Positions 8,205 to 15,734 of a DNA stretch of 44,935 bases are shown here, in pieces (positions within the stretch are counted from its first letter, which is position 1; each line of letters starts with the position of its first letter). This stretch comes from an uncultured Verrucomicrobia subdivision 3 bacterium (GTDB lineage Bacteria; Verrucomicrobiota; Verrucomicrobiia; Limisphaerales; UBA11358), in contig CAISVF010000605.1 in the NCBI GenBank assembly GCA_903888765.1, positions 1 through 44,935 on the forward strand, written 5' to 3'. Both the position numbers and the translations under genes were made by a program. The notes beneath the pieces are model-generated. The model saw nothing but the letters and a program-made list of their open reading frames with translations. It ran no database searches and was not told where the DNA came from.

Positions 8205-8874
8205 GTTTTTTTTCCGGCCCGTTTTGAATCCACGCTTCCAGCTCGCCCAAAGTATTCAGGGCGCGCACGCCCGGCTGAGTCTCCACCTGCGCTCGCTCCA
8301 GCCAGCGGAGGGCCTGCCCGCCAACGATCACCGGCAGGGTGGGAAAGGCGTCCCGGATTTCGGCGACGGTGTGGTTGAGCCGGTCGAGATTCAGCGCGGT
8401 GGCCAGGGATAGCGCCACTGCATCCGGCCGCTTTTCCTCAATGAGCAATTTCAAATCGGCCTCCGGCATGTTGGCCCCCAAAAAATGGCCGCGCCAGCCG
8501 TTCAGCTCAAAGATATCGGCCACCATTTTGCCGCCGATCTGATGATACTCATTGGACACGCAGGTGACGACCGCCGACTTGCCGTTGCGCGGCTGGGCGA
8601 AGAGGCGGGGATAAGTCAGGTTCAGCAGGCTTTCGGAGATGGCGGTGGCCAGATGCTCCGTGGCCACAGAAATTTTTCCCTGCTCCCACAGCTCGCCCAC
8701 CTGATAGAGCGAGCGCCGCACCAGCTGCTCATAGAGCGTTCGCAGTTCGGGGGCGCTGTCCAGCCATTGCTGAAAAATTTCCCGGCAGCGCAGGCGGTTA
8801 TTGGTGAGCAGGCCGTCCAGATAATGCCCGTAGGTTTCCTCGGGAGCAAAAGAAGAGTTCGATGAACGAGTCAT
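8197..8874 (-). CDS. Free-standing cobalamin-binding protein of the CarH/AerR photoreceptor type
   Basis: 225 aa without a DNA-binding domain. The first half is the helical B12-binding-2 cap. It contains LWEQGKISVATEH, that is Trp63-x9-Glu73-His74, the Wx9EH signature of light-sensing CarH-like domains. The second half is a Rossmann B12-binding domain with SNEYHQIGGKM, giving E-x-H-x-x-G (His111 as lower axial ligand), then LGANMPEADL and VIVGGQAL. In Thermus CarH, as I recall it, the residue after the Trp is a His that ligates cobalt after photolysis; here it is Glu, so the photoproduct would differ. It is the first gene of an operon with kinase, heme-oxygenase-like and regulator genes. A light or B12 sensor is the likely role; a corrinoid methyltransferase subunit is less likely because no methyltransferase gene is near. 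Confidence 0.85.
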   Translation of the reverse strand: MTRSSNSSFAPEETYGHYLDGLLTNNRLRCREIFQQWLDSAPELRTLYEQLVRRSLYQVGELWEQGKISVATEHLATAISESLLNLTYPRLFAQPRNGKSAVVTCVSNEYHQIGGKMVADIFELNGWRGHFLGANMPEADLKLLIEEKRPDAVALSLATALNLDRLNHTVAEIRDAFPTLPVIVGGQALRWLERAQVETQPGVRALNTLGELEAWIQNGPEKKHV

Positions 8875-8915
8875 AGCTTTATTTTAGCATTTCTGAACTA
8901 TGCCACCGGAACCCG

Positions 8916-8935
8916 AGAATTCCTATATAAATTCT
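8916..8935. promoter_or_regulatory. Inverted repeat AGAATT-N8-AATTCT upstream of the B12-kinase operon
   Basis: A perfect 6-bp inverted repeat with an AT-rich 8-bp spacer (cctatata) lies about 41-61 bp upstream of the start of the cobalamin-binding gene. Position and symmetry fit an operator overlapping the promoter, but this is inferred from one copy. Confidence 0.3.
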
Positions 8936-9000
8936 GCTGCCCCGGCGGCAGGTTATCAGGAAGCAGTACGGGCGGTGATACGGCTCAGGCGAGTCAGCAA

Positions 9001-9079
9001 CCTCCGGCAAAGCCGGAGGCTTGAGCTAGCGTGAACCGCTCAAAGCGGTTTGTTGTTTCCGTTAGCCGCTCAAAGCGGC
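9001..9079. repeat. Hairpin cluster at the 3' end of the IS200-like element
   Basis: Three short palindromes follow one another: CCTCCGGCAAAGCCGGAGG (9001-9019), AACCGCTCAAAGCGGTT (9034-9050) and GCCGCTCAAAGCGGC (9065-9079). All share the loop motif CAAAG or TCAAAG. The last overlaps the final codons and stop of tnpA. They resemble REP-type or IS200 end hairpins. Confidence 0.75.
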
Positions 9080-9494
9080 ATTAGGGTTAATTGATCTAGC
9101 CGCTGATCTTCTTTTTCCTGTTCCTGAATGTAGCGACGCACCGCAACTTCGTCCCGCCCCACCGTCGAAACCCAATAGCCGCGTGCCCAGAACTGCTGAC
9201 CCACAAAGCTGCGGCGTCTGCCGCCATACACCCGTGCAATATGAATAGCCGTCTTCCCTTTCAGAAACCCCACCACCTGGGCCACCGAATACTTCGGTGG
9301 AATCGCCATGAGCATATCCACATGGTCGGGCATCAGGTGCCCCTCGATAATGTCGCATTCTTTTTTCCGCGCCAGTTCCCGAAAAACCAGCCCCAGTTCC
9401 CGCCGGATTTGCCCATACAGCCTTTTCTTCCGATAAACACCACGTGATATTTGCATTCCCACGTGGTGTGTTTCAATGTTTCATACGTTTGCAT
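9070..9494 (-). pseudogene. tnpA: IS200-family TnpA transposase pseudogene (frameshift, HUH motif lost)
   Basis: The N-terminus is in one frame (MQTYETLKHTTWECKYHVVFI, from the ATG at 9494) and the rest in another (YRKKRLYGQIRRELG onwards, track ORF 9070-9462). Intact relatives read HVVFIPKYRKK at the join, so about 10 nt appear to be missing near 9433-9436. The body is otherwise recognisable: EGHLMPDHV, SIPPKY-like AIPPKYSVAQV, FWARGYWVSTVGRDE and the Tyr of VRRYIQEQ. The catalytic HUH pair, normally H-V-H, reads H-V-D because of a GAT codon at 9318-9316. Both lesions should abolish transposition. It could still be mobilised in trans if an active copy exists elsewhere. Confidence 0.82.
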
Positions 9495-9546
9495 TGTCTG
9501 TCCTTTCGTAAACTTTGAGCGGTTCACGCAAGTCAGACGCCCAAAG

Positions 9547-9594
9547 GACTCCCGGAACTGTCAAACTCCGGGAGTCTCTCCAGCAAAGCTGGAG
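9547..9594. repeat. Hairpin pair at the 5' end of the IS200-like element
   Basis: GACTCCCGGA (9547-9556) pairs perfectly with TCCGGGAGTC (9567-9576) across a 10-nt loop. It is followed at once by CTCCAGCAAAGCTGGAG (9578-9594), whose AAAG loop matches the 3'-end hairpins. These lie upstream of tnpA and probably form the left-end recognition structure. Confidence 0.7.
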
Positions 9595-9719
9595 GATTTA
9601 GCTGGAATTAAGTGAATTAAGTCTTTTGTACGGACAAGTAATCCGAAATGACATCACAGCTCATGTGCAATCCTGTCTGGGCAACATGGAGGGAAGGACT
9701 CTCAAAGGTGGCAGTTTAT

Positions 9720-11675
9720 TTATTTTTCAGGATGGAATCGCAGCAGCGCAACGCCGTGGCGGGGGACCGGGAGGGAAAATTCATTCGAGAAAACGCCAAG
9801 GTCCTTTTGCCGCCAGAGGTCGCGGACCCTTTGCTGGCCGGACAAGCCCAGCACGCTCCACGGTGCCGTGAGCTGAACGGGAAACTCGCCTTGATTGCAC
9901 AAGCCCACGGCTTTGCTGCCGTCCGCCATTTCCTTGATCATCAGGAACGTCGTGGGGGTCAAGCGCGCCACGGCAGCGGACTGGCCCAGCGGATCTTGAT
10001 CCACCTCAATGACCTCTGGATTGCACAGGACATTGAGCGTAAATTCATCCAAAGTCGTCATGTCGCCGCTGTAAAACAAGGGCGCGGCCATCAGGCACCA
10101 GAGCGACATGAACGAGTATTGCTCCGTGGGGGTGAGCGGGCAGGGTTTTGGCTGGCCCATGGCGCTGGCGCTGCCGATGTGGCCGATCTGAATATAATCC
10201 GGATCATTCCAGGCACCGGGACGAGACCAGGCGCGATATTCGGAATTCTTCAGCGCCACGGCAAACAATTGCTGGAGGCTGAACCCCAAATCACCCGCCG
10301 TCCGCCAACAGTGGCCGCCGACATCCGCGCCCCAGCACCAGACATCTCCCATGCCATATTGGCAGAGGTTAAAGACAAGGTCGCGCGATTGCTGCCGGAG
10401 CAGTGAACCCATTTTACGGTAGGGTAACTGATAGGCTGCGAGCGAGATGGCCTGCGGGCCAGAGGAAGAGTTGTTACTATTCCTGGCAATGCGCCCGTAA
10501 CTGCACCAATCATATTTTAGAAAATCAAATCCCCAGTCGGCAAATTGTCTGGCGTCTTGGGCCTCGTGGTCAAACGTCCCGGTACAACTGGCGCAGGTCA
10601 AGGGTCCGGGCGAGGTGTAAAGCCCCGCCTTGAGTCCGCGCGCGTGAATGTAATCGGCCAGCGCCTTCATGTCGGGGAATCGGGCATTGCCGGCCAGGTT
10701 GCCGGCGGCATCGCGCTGACCCATCCAGCAGTCGTCCACATTCACATATTGATACCCAACATCTGACATGCCGCTGGCGATCATAACATCCGCTGCATGG
10801 CGCATATCAGCATCGGTCACGCGGGCGTAATAGGCATACCAGTCATTAAATCCCATGGGAGGCGTGAGCGCGAGTTGGTCGCCGGCAACGATCGAAAAGT
10901 TCCTCACGGATTTGCCATGCGGGTTTTCCGCGCATAACACCACTCCATAGTCACCGCGCTCAGGAGCCATGCCGGTGATGATACCGCTGGCGGGGTCCAA
11001 GCGGAGTGAAGCGGGAAGTCCGCTGGCGGAAAATGTCAGCGGCCGCTGTCCCTGACAAGGGATCCGATAGAGAAACGGGTTTCCCGGACGGCAACCATAG
11101 ACCAACGGGCCATTCACGCGCGGGGACGGAACGGGCGCGGGGGTTAAGAGGACTGCTTCCTCATCGGGCGCACCGGTTATAGCCGGTTTCGCTCCGCTAA
11201 ACGTGAGTTGAGCGTCCGCCCAATCCGCGTGGTCGTATTCAATGCCATCGCCAGCGTCGGCTGCGAGCAGCAGGAGGTTTTTAATCCCGTTCAAATCCAA
11301 ATCCACGGGCCTGGCCTGGTCGCCACCTTTCATTCGGCCGGAGCGCCACAACTCACGGCCATCGCCGAAAACCTCGAATTCAACGGAACCGGCGTTTTTG
11401 GCGCCGTCATCCACGCCCACCGCCGCCGTGAAATGTTGGCCGCCAGCGACGCGCAGCCAAAGCCGGCTCACCGCGTGCGTGCCGACGCCATGTTCAAATT
11501 TCCGGCCGGAAATGCGGAGAGGCGACCGGGTGACGGACTGGTTTTTTTGTGCCTCGCCCCAGCCTTGGAGAATCAGGGAGGTGTTCAGTTCGTCCAACCA
11601 AATCGAGTCGGCACGGGCATAAAGCAAGGTGCCCCAAAAAACGGCGGCGGCAACGAGGAAGATTCTGGTTTGCAT
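9720..11675 (-). CDS. Secreted GH27 alpha-galactosidase with NPCBM domain
   Basis: 651 aa with a signal peptide (about 1-22, ending LLYARA). An NPCBM-like carbohydrate-binding domain follows (about 24-165; FEHGVGTHAVSRL, VGVDDGAKNAGSVEFEVFGDG), then a putative-Ig-like linker domain (about 185-265; SGLPASLRLDPASGIITG). The GH27 barrel starts at LTPPMGFNDWY (about 270), with nucleophile Asp389 in FLKYDWC and the acid/base Asp in RPGAWNDPD (about 487-493). A C-terminal beta domain ends the protein. It removes terminal alpha-galactose (or a related alpha-linked sugar) outside the cytoplasm. It is monocistronic, on the strand opposite to the acid-sugar operon, and fits the pectin theme of the locus, since galactose decorates RG-I and RG-II side chains. 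Substrate preference cannot be read from sequence alone. Confidence 0.92.
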   Translation of the reverse strand: MQTRIFLVAAAVFWGTLLYARADSIWLDELNTSLILQGWGEAQKNQSVTRSPLRISGRKFEHGVGTHAVSRLWLRVAGGQHFTAAVGVDDGAKNAGSVEFEVFGDGRELWRSGRMKGGDQARPVDLDLNGIKNLLLLAADAGDGIEYDHADWADAQLTFSGAKPAITGAPDEEAVLLTPAPVPSPRVNGPLVYGCRPGNPFLYRIPCQGQRPLTFSASGLPASLRLDPASGIITGMAPERGDYGVVLCAENPHGKSVRNFSIVAGDQLALTPPMGFNDWYAYYARVTDADMRHAADVMIASGMSDVGYQYVNVDDCWMGQRDAAGNLAGNARFPDMKALADYIHARGLKAGLYTSPGPLTCASCTGTFDHEAQDARQFADWGFDFLKYDWCSYGRIARNSNNSSSGPQAISLAAYQLPYRKMGSLLRQQSRDLVFNLCQYGMGDVWCWGADVGGHCWRTAGDLGFSLQQLFAVALKNSEYRAWSRPGAWNDPDYIQIGHIGSASAMGQPKPCPLTPTEQYSFMSLWCLMAAPLFYSGDMTTLDEFTLNVLCNPEVIEVDQDPLGQSAAVARLTPTTFLMIKEMADGSKAVGLCNQGEFPVQLTAPWSVLGLSGQQRVRDLWRQKDLGVFSNEFSLPVPRHGVALLRFHPEK

Positions 11676-12319
11676 ATTTTTATTATTTTAGCACAGAGGA
11701 CTGCGACGGGGAATTACGGAAGGTAAGTTTTTGGTCATCAGCAAGGGAGAACGCTGTCTCGTCGGTGGGCGACAGCAAGTGCCGCTGCTTGAAAGCCCAG
11801 GGCGTCCGCAGCTAAATTTTCCGTTAATTTCGGGCCAAACGAGCCATTAGCAAAACCCGTTAGGAGCCGGGGTGACGGGGCTCAAATTAAAGCAAGGTTA
11901 GCGAGTGCCAATGAACGGCGAAGACGGCGCGCACGGAGGTCTTGGCAGACGGGTCACGCGCTCTGCCAGAAAAAATTGTCGGTTTTCGCTTTTTAACTCG
12001 GGGAGCCATGCTCCGCGCTCCGGGGGAAACGAGTGGGCGGTTAACCGGTGCGGAAGGGAAAAGCGGTGGAGGGCCACCGCATTCCAAGACGCTGGCGCGT
12101 TCACGGGATACTTGGCTGGCGCGGAGCGTCTTGGAATGTGCCTGCTTTCGGGCATCTTGAGGAGCAGCATGGTGGCAGGGGGCAGCGAAAAGGGAAATGC
12201 GGAGCTGAGGCGGTGGGCGAGGGGCGGCTACTGTTTATCAAAAAAATCAAATGGTTTGGCGGTTTACATATGACATCCGGAGGGAAAACCAGCTAGGATA
12301 CAGCATCTCCAATAAATTC
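11676..12319. other. 644-bp divergent intergenic region with Verrucomicrobiota-type repeats
   Basis: This region separates the GH27 gene (minus) from the acid-sugar operon (plus) and must hold both promoters, but I cannot assign boxes. About 11820-12140 is repeat-like and non-coding; the track ORFs there, including the one containing ECGGPPPL, are spurious. The 12150-12250 segment before the operon shows nothing I recognise. Confidence 0.5.
12061..12138. repeat. Dispersed repeat (ECGGPPPL type) with perfect 14-bp inverted repeat
   Basis: CATTCCAAGACGCT (12080-12093) is repeated in inverted orientation as AGCGTCTTGGAATG (12125-12138), with a 31-nt spacer. The minus strand of 12061-12084 reads ECGGPPPL, which I remember as a very common spurious peptide in Pedosphaera-like genomes. 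The unit looks like a REP/MITE-type mobile repeat. Confidence 0.6.
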
Positions 12320-14134
12320 ATGTCCTTAATTTGCGCAAAGTCTGAACCAGGCTGGCGGGTTGCCTTGATGGCAGTCGCGGCGGGCTTTGCCCTGATGCAA
12401 GGGTGCGTGGCTGGCGAGACCCGGATCATCCCGGTGCAGGCAGCGGGTTTTGATCTTGGACGGGAAAAGTCGGTCTTTGATGGGACCAACCGGTGGGAAT
12501 TGGCGCTGGAGCAGCCGGTGGGGAGGGTGCCCTTTAATCAACTCGCGGTGAAGCAAGGTTCACAGCCAGCCATGCTCGGGCCGGACCCCAAAATTCCCTA
12601 TTTTATGGTCCGTTTCGCTTTGCCTATTCCGCCGGAAAACGCCACCAACGAGGTGGCCACACTAGCGGGCCTGGACCCGGAGGTTTTTACCCACAACCAT
12701 TCACCCGGCCTGGAGATATTGCCCAATGGAGATGTTTTGGCAGTGTATTTCAGCACGCCACCGGGCCAGAGCGAAAGTGACGTGACCACGTCATTTATTC
12801 AGGCACGCCTCCGGTATGGCGCGGAGGAGTGGGATTTGCCGGAGCTATTCTTTAAAACGAAGGGCTATAACGATCAATCGGGGTTGTTGTGGAAAGACGG
12901 GCAGAAGATCTGGTTTTTTGGGGGCGGGCGGGAGCTGTCGGACCGGGTTCCGTTCAAGCTGGCCACTTCATGCGATAATGGGGCCACCTGGACTTTGACC
13001 CTACCGCAGCTAGACCGGCCGGCCGAGCATTTCACAGCCCAACCCATCACCAGCGCCTTTCGTAGTCCAGACCAATCCATCTACTTTGCGATGGATGGCG
13101 ATAAAGCCACCAGCTTCCTCTGGCGCAGCCGGGACGAAGGCGTTCATTGGCAGGACATGGGCGGCCGTACCGGCGGCCGACACTCCGCGATAGTGCCACT
13201 GAACGAACGGGGATATTTGCTTTCCATCGGCGGTAAGAATGCAAGCGTCAGCGGATGGTCGCCGGAAAATTTCTCGACCAACTGGGGGCTTAGTTGGAGT
13301 CCCAGCGAAGCGTCACCGTTTCCGCCACTGGGCACTGCCCAGCGCCCCTCGCTTATCCGGCTGGCGGACGGAAATTTATTTTTTACGAGCGATGCCTGGC
13401 TGCATAAAGCGGGTAAAGCGCCCCCGCCGGATTGGAAGTATGGCAATGGCGGTTTCGTGGCGATTTCGACCAATCAGGGGGTGACCTGGCTGGTCAAAGT
13501 CTTACCGGTGCAGTTGCCGAACCATGAGCGCGAACGCGGCACGAACGGCACGCTCGGCTATGTGACAGCCCGGCAGGCTCCCAATGGCTTGATTCACATT
13601 TTGACCACGGAAACGCAGCCCTGCCTGCATTATGAATTGAACGAGGCGTGGGTCTTTTCGCCAGCGGGGGAAAGGCGACCCGATTCAACCGTGCAGGAGG
13701 TTAAACACTATGTGGAAAATTACCCGAATGGAAAATTGCGGGCACAATGGAGTGCCGCGATATGCGCCAGCGGACGCTATTTGCTCCATGGCCGGGAAAC
13801 AGATTACTACGAAAACGGGGCCAAGCAGCATGAAGTTATATATGCCAGCGGTCGCAAAACCGGAGTGGAAAATTTCTGGTCGCCGACCGGAAAAAAATTG
13901 TGGAGTTGGACTCGCAATTTAGAAAGCAACACGGGCGTATGGACGCAGTACTGGCCGAATGGGCGCAAAAAAATGGAGTCCGCCTGGAACATCCGGCCAA
14001 CGGCGCGTGATTTGGCGCGTAGCTTTTACGGCTTGGTGGCTCACGGCCCGGTCCGCCAGTGGAACGAGCGCGGCGAGCTGATCCGCTCGGCCCGGTTTGT
14101 GAATGGGGGTTTCCGCGAGAAGGAGGGGCTTTGA
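12320..14134 (+). CDS. Secreted sialidase-like beta-propeller hydrolase with C-terminal MORN-like repeats
   Basis: The track ORF starts at 12251, but MSLICAKSE at 12320 is the better start because it sits just before a signal-peptide-like segment (ALMAVAAGFALMQGC, possibly lipoprotein-like). That gives 604 aa. The propeller has at least four Asp-box-like turns: SCDNGATW, SRDEGVHW, STNWGLSW and STNQGVTW, with HNHSPGLEILPNGDVLAVY matching BNR_2 sialidase-family proteins. From about 455 on there are MORN_2-type repeats (ENYPNGKLRAQW, YYENGAKQHEV, YWPNGRKKMES, WNERGELIRSA). Sialidase-fold enzymes cleave ketosidic acidic sugars (sialic acid, Kdo), and the RG-II Dha hydrolase is, from memory, also a propeller. 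First gene of the acid-sugar operon, 1 bp before the symporter, so it probably releases the imported acid. Catalytic residues cannot be assigned by eye. Confidence 0.75.
   Translation: MSLICAKSEPGWRVALMAVAAGFALMQGCVAGETRIIPVQAAGFDLGREKSVFDGTNRWELALEQPVGRVPFNQLAVKQGSQPAMLGPDPKIPYFMVRFALPIPPENATNEVATLAGLDPEVFTHNHSPGLEILPNGDVLAVYFSTPPGQSESDVTTSFIQARLRYGAEEWDLPELFFKTKGYNDQSGLLWKDGQKIWFFGGGRELSDRVPFKLATSCDNGATWTLTLPQLDRPAEHFTAQPITSAFRSPDQSIYFAMDGDKATSFLWRSRDEGVHWQDMGGRTGGRHSAIVPLNERGYLLSIGGKNASVSGWSPENFSTNWGLSWSPSEASPFPPLGTAQRPSLIRLADGNLFFTSDAWLHKAGKAPPPDWKYGNGGFVAISTNQGVTWLVKVLPVQLPNHERERGTNGTLGYVTARQAPNGLIHILTTETQPCLHYELNEAWVFSPAGERRPDSTVQEVKHYVENYPNGKLRAQWSAAICASGRYLLHGRETDYYENGAKQHEVIYASGRKTGVENFWSPTGKKLWSWTRNLESNTGVWTQYWPNGRKKMESAWNIRPTARDLARSFYGLVAHGPVRQWNERGELIRSARFVNGGFREKEGL
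14121..14128 (+). promoter_or_regulatory. Shine-Dalgarno that fixes the symporter start
   Basis: AGGAGGGG lies 7 bp before the ATG at 14136, inside the last codons of the upstream propeller gene. It decides the start against the longer track ORF. Confidence 0.8.
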
Positions 14135-14135
14135 C

Positions 14136-15734
14136 ATGAACACCCTGCGCTGGCTGGATCTCGTGATCATTGCGATTTATTTTGGTGCGGTGGCGGCGAT
14201 CGGGCTGCACTTTGCGCGACGGCAGAACTCGACCGAAGCTTATTTTGTGGCCCGCCGCTCGATTCCACATTGGGCCATGGGACTTTCCATATTCGCGACC
14301 ATAATCAGCAGCATCACGTTCATTGCCTATCCCGGCGCGGCGTTCCAGGGCAATTGGAACCAACTGGCACCCGGTTTGATGGCGGTCGGAGTGTTGTTGC
14401 TGGGCGGGATGGTGCTAGTTTCCTTTTTCCGCCACGCAGTGGGCATGAGCGCCTACGAATATTTTGAAAAACGTTTCGGCTATGGAGCGCGGGCATATAG
14501 CGCGCTGGCATTTGCGGCCGGCCATTTTTCCAAAATGGGATTTGTGCTGTTCACCATCACCACGGCGATTTGCGGCATGACCGGCTGGGATAAATACCAG
14601 GTGATCGTCGGGGTCGGGTTGGTGACCATTCTCTACACGCTGGTCGGGGGGCTGGAAGCGGTGATTTGGACGGAAGTTTTACAAGGGATTGTTAAAATTC
14701 TGGGCGTGCTGGTGGTGCTCGGGGTGCTGCTATGCATCATGCCCGGCGGCGCGGCGGCGGCTTTTCGACTGGCGGCCAGCCACGACAAATTCAGCCTCGG
14801 GAGCTACGATTTTCAACTGACTGCAAAAGGGAATTTCTGGGTAATGCTGCTCTACGGGGCGTTCTTTTACCTGCAAAAGTATGCCACTGATCAAACCCTC
14901 GTGCAGCGCTACCTGGTCGCTAAAAATGATCGGGAGGCGCTGAAAGGGGTGGCGCTGGGGGCCCTGCTTTGCGTGCCGGCGTGGGTGGCATTCATGCTGG
15001 TGGGCACCTTGTTGTGGGCGTATTACCAACTTTCCGGCGAGAGTTTTCCGGCGCAATTGCTGGATGCCAAGGGGCAGGTAATCGCGGACCGGGTGTTTCC
15101 ATTTTTTCTGACCACGAAGATTCCCGCCGGCCTGGCCGGCATTTTCATGGCGGCGCTTTTTTCCGCCGCGATGTCCACGATGTCATCCGATCTGAACTGC
15201 CTGGCGGCGGTGGGGGTGCAGGATTATTATTGCCGGCTGCGCCCGGAATCAACGGAACGACAACGCTTGTTTATCGGGAAACTTATCGTGGCCGGCAGCG
15301 GTTGGCTGGCGGTGGGCATCGGGGCGGTCATCGCAGGCAAAGGCGATGGCGTTTTAGCCCTTTACTACGCGACCACAGCCATTGTCTCCGCCGGGCTGGC
15401 CGGGATGTTCTTGCTGGCTTTCTTCAGCCGCCGCGCCAATAAACAGGGACTCTGGACCGGCATGGTAGCCGCGCTGGTATTCACTGGCTGGGCCACATTG
15501 ACCGGCGGGAAATACAAGATGCTGGACCTGGGCTGCAATTACGCCGGTCCGGATGTTTTGATCGGCGTCATCGCGCACCTGATTGTGCTGGTGGTTGGCT
15601 ACGCGGCCAGTTGGCTGTTTCCGCCGGATAACACGATCCGGAACGAATGGACTTTCTGGGGCTGGCTCGAAAAAAAGAAACTTTTAAAGTTGAATCCGAT
15701 GGCTTCCGCCTCGCCGATGGAGGTGCCTTTATGA
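14136..15734 (+). CDS. SSS-family sodium:solute symporter
   Basis: The chosen start is the ATG at 14136 (MNTLRWLDLVIIAIYF), preceded by a good AGGAGGGG Shine-Dalgarno; the track start at 14103 overlaps the upstream gene. That gives 532 aa with about 13 hydrophobic segments. Features of the SLC5/SSS family include the ARRSIPHWAMGLSIFATIIS segment after TM1, YEYFEKRFGYGAR, YALVGG-like YTLVGGLEAVIWTEVLQG, and IFMAALFSAAMSTMSSDLN in the sodium-site helix. It would import an organic acid or sugar with sodium across the inner membrane. The neighbours (hydrolase before, Fe-ADH after with an ATGA overlap) make an acidic deoxy-sugar a reasonable substrate. Sialic acid transporters also occur in this family. 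Confidence 0.93.
   Translation: MNTLRWLDLVIIAIYFGAVAAIGLHFARRQNSTEAYFVARRSIPHWAMGLSIFATIISSITFIAYPGAAFQGNWNQLAPGLMAVGVLLLGGMVLVSFFRHAVGMSAYEYFEKRFGYGARAYSALAFAAGHFSKMGFVLFTITTAICGMTGWDKYQVIVGVGLVTILYTLVGGLEAVIWTEVLQGIVKILGVLVVLGVLLCIMPGGAAAAFRLAASHDKFSLGSYDFQLTAKGNFWVMLLYGAFFYLQKYATDQTLVQRYLVAKNDREALKGVALGALLCVPAWVAFMLVGTLLWAYYQLSGESFPAQLLDAKGQVIADRVFPFFLTTKIPAGLAGIFMAALFSAAMSTMSSDLNCLAAVGVQDYYCRLRPESTERQRLFIGKLIVAGSGWLAVGIGAVIAGKGDGVLALYYATTAIVSAGLAGMFLLAFFSRRANKQGLWTGMVAALVFTGWATLTGGKYKMLDLGCNYAGPDVLIGVIAHLIVLVVGYAASWLFPPDNTIRNEWTFWGWLEKKKLLKLNPMASASPMEVPL

Larger units (their letters stand above)
9001..9594 (-). mobile_element. Decayed IS200/IS605-family element
   Basis: A tnpA pseudogene is flanked by dense small hairpins, the organisation expected of IS200/IS605 elements, whose single-strand ends fold into hairpins read by TnpA. 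The downstream end carries CCTCCGGCAAAGCCGGAGG and two CCGCTCAAAGCGG palindromes. The upstream end carries a 10-bp stem at 9547-9576 and CTCCAGCAAAGCTGGAG at 9578-9594. No tnpB is present. The limits given are the outermost hairpins; exact cleavage sites cannot be read. Confidence 0.7.

Noticed and set aside
9001-9079. CRISPR-like array because of repeated CTCAAAGCGG units.
   Set aside because: The repeats are palindromic, unevenly spaced and differ in stem sequence; they fit IS200 end hairpins.
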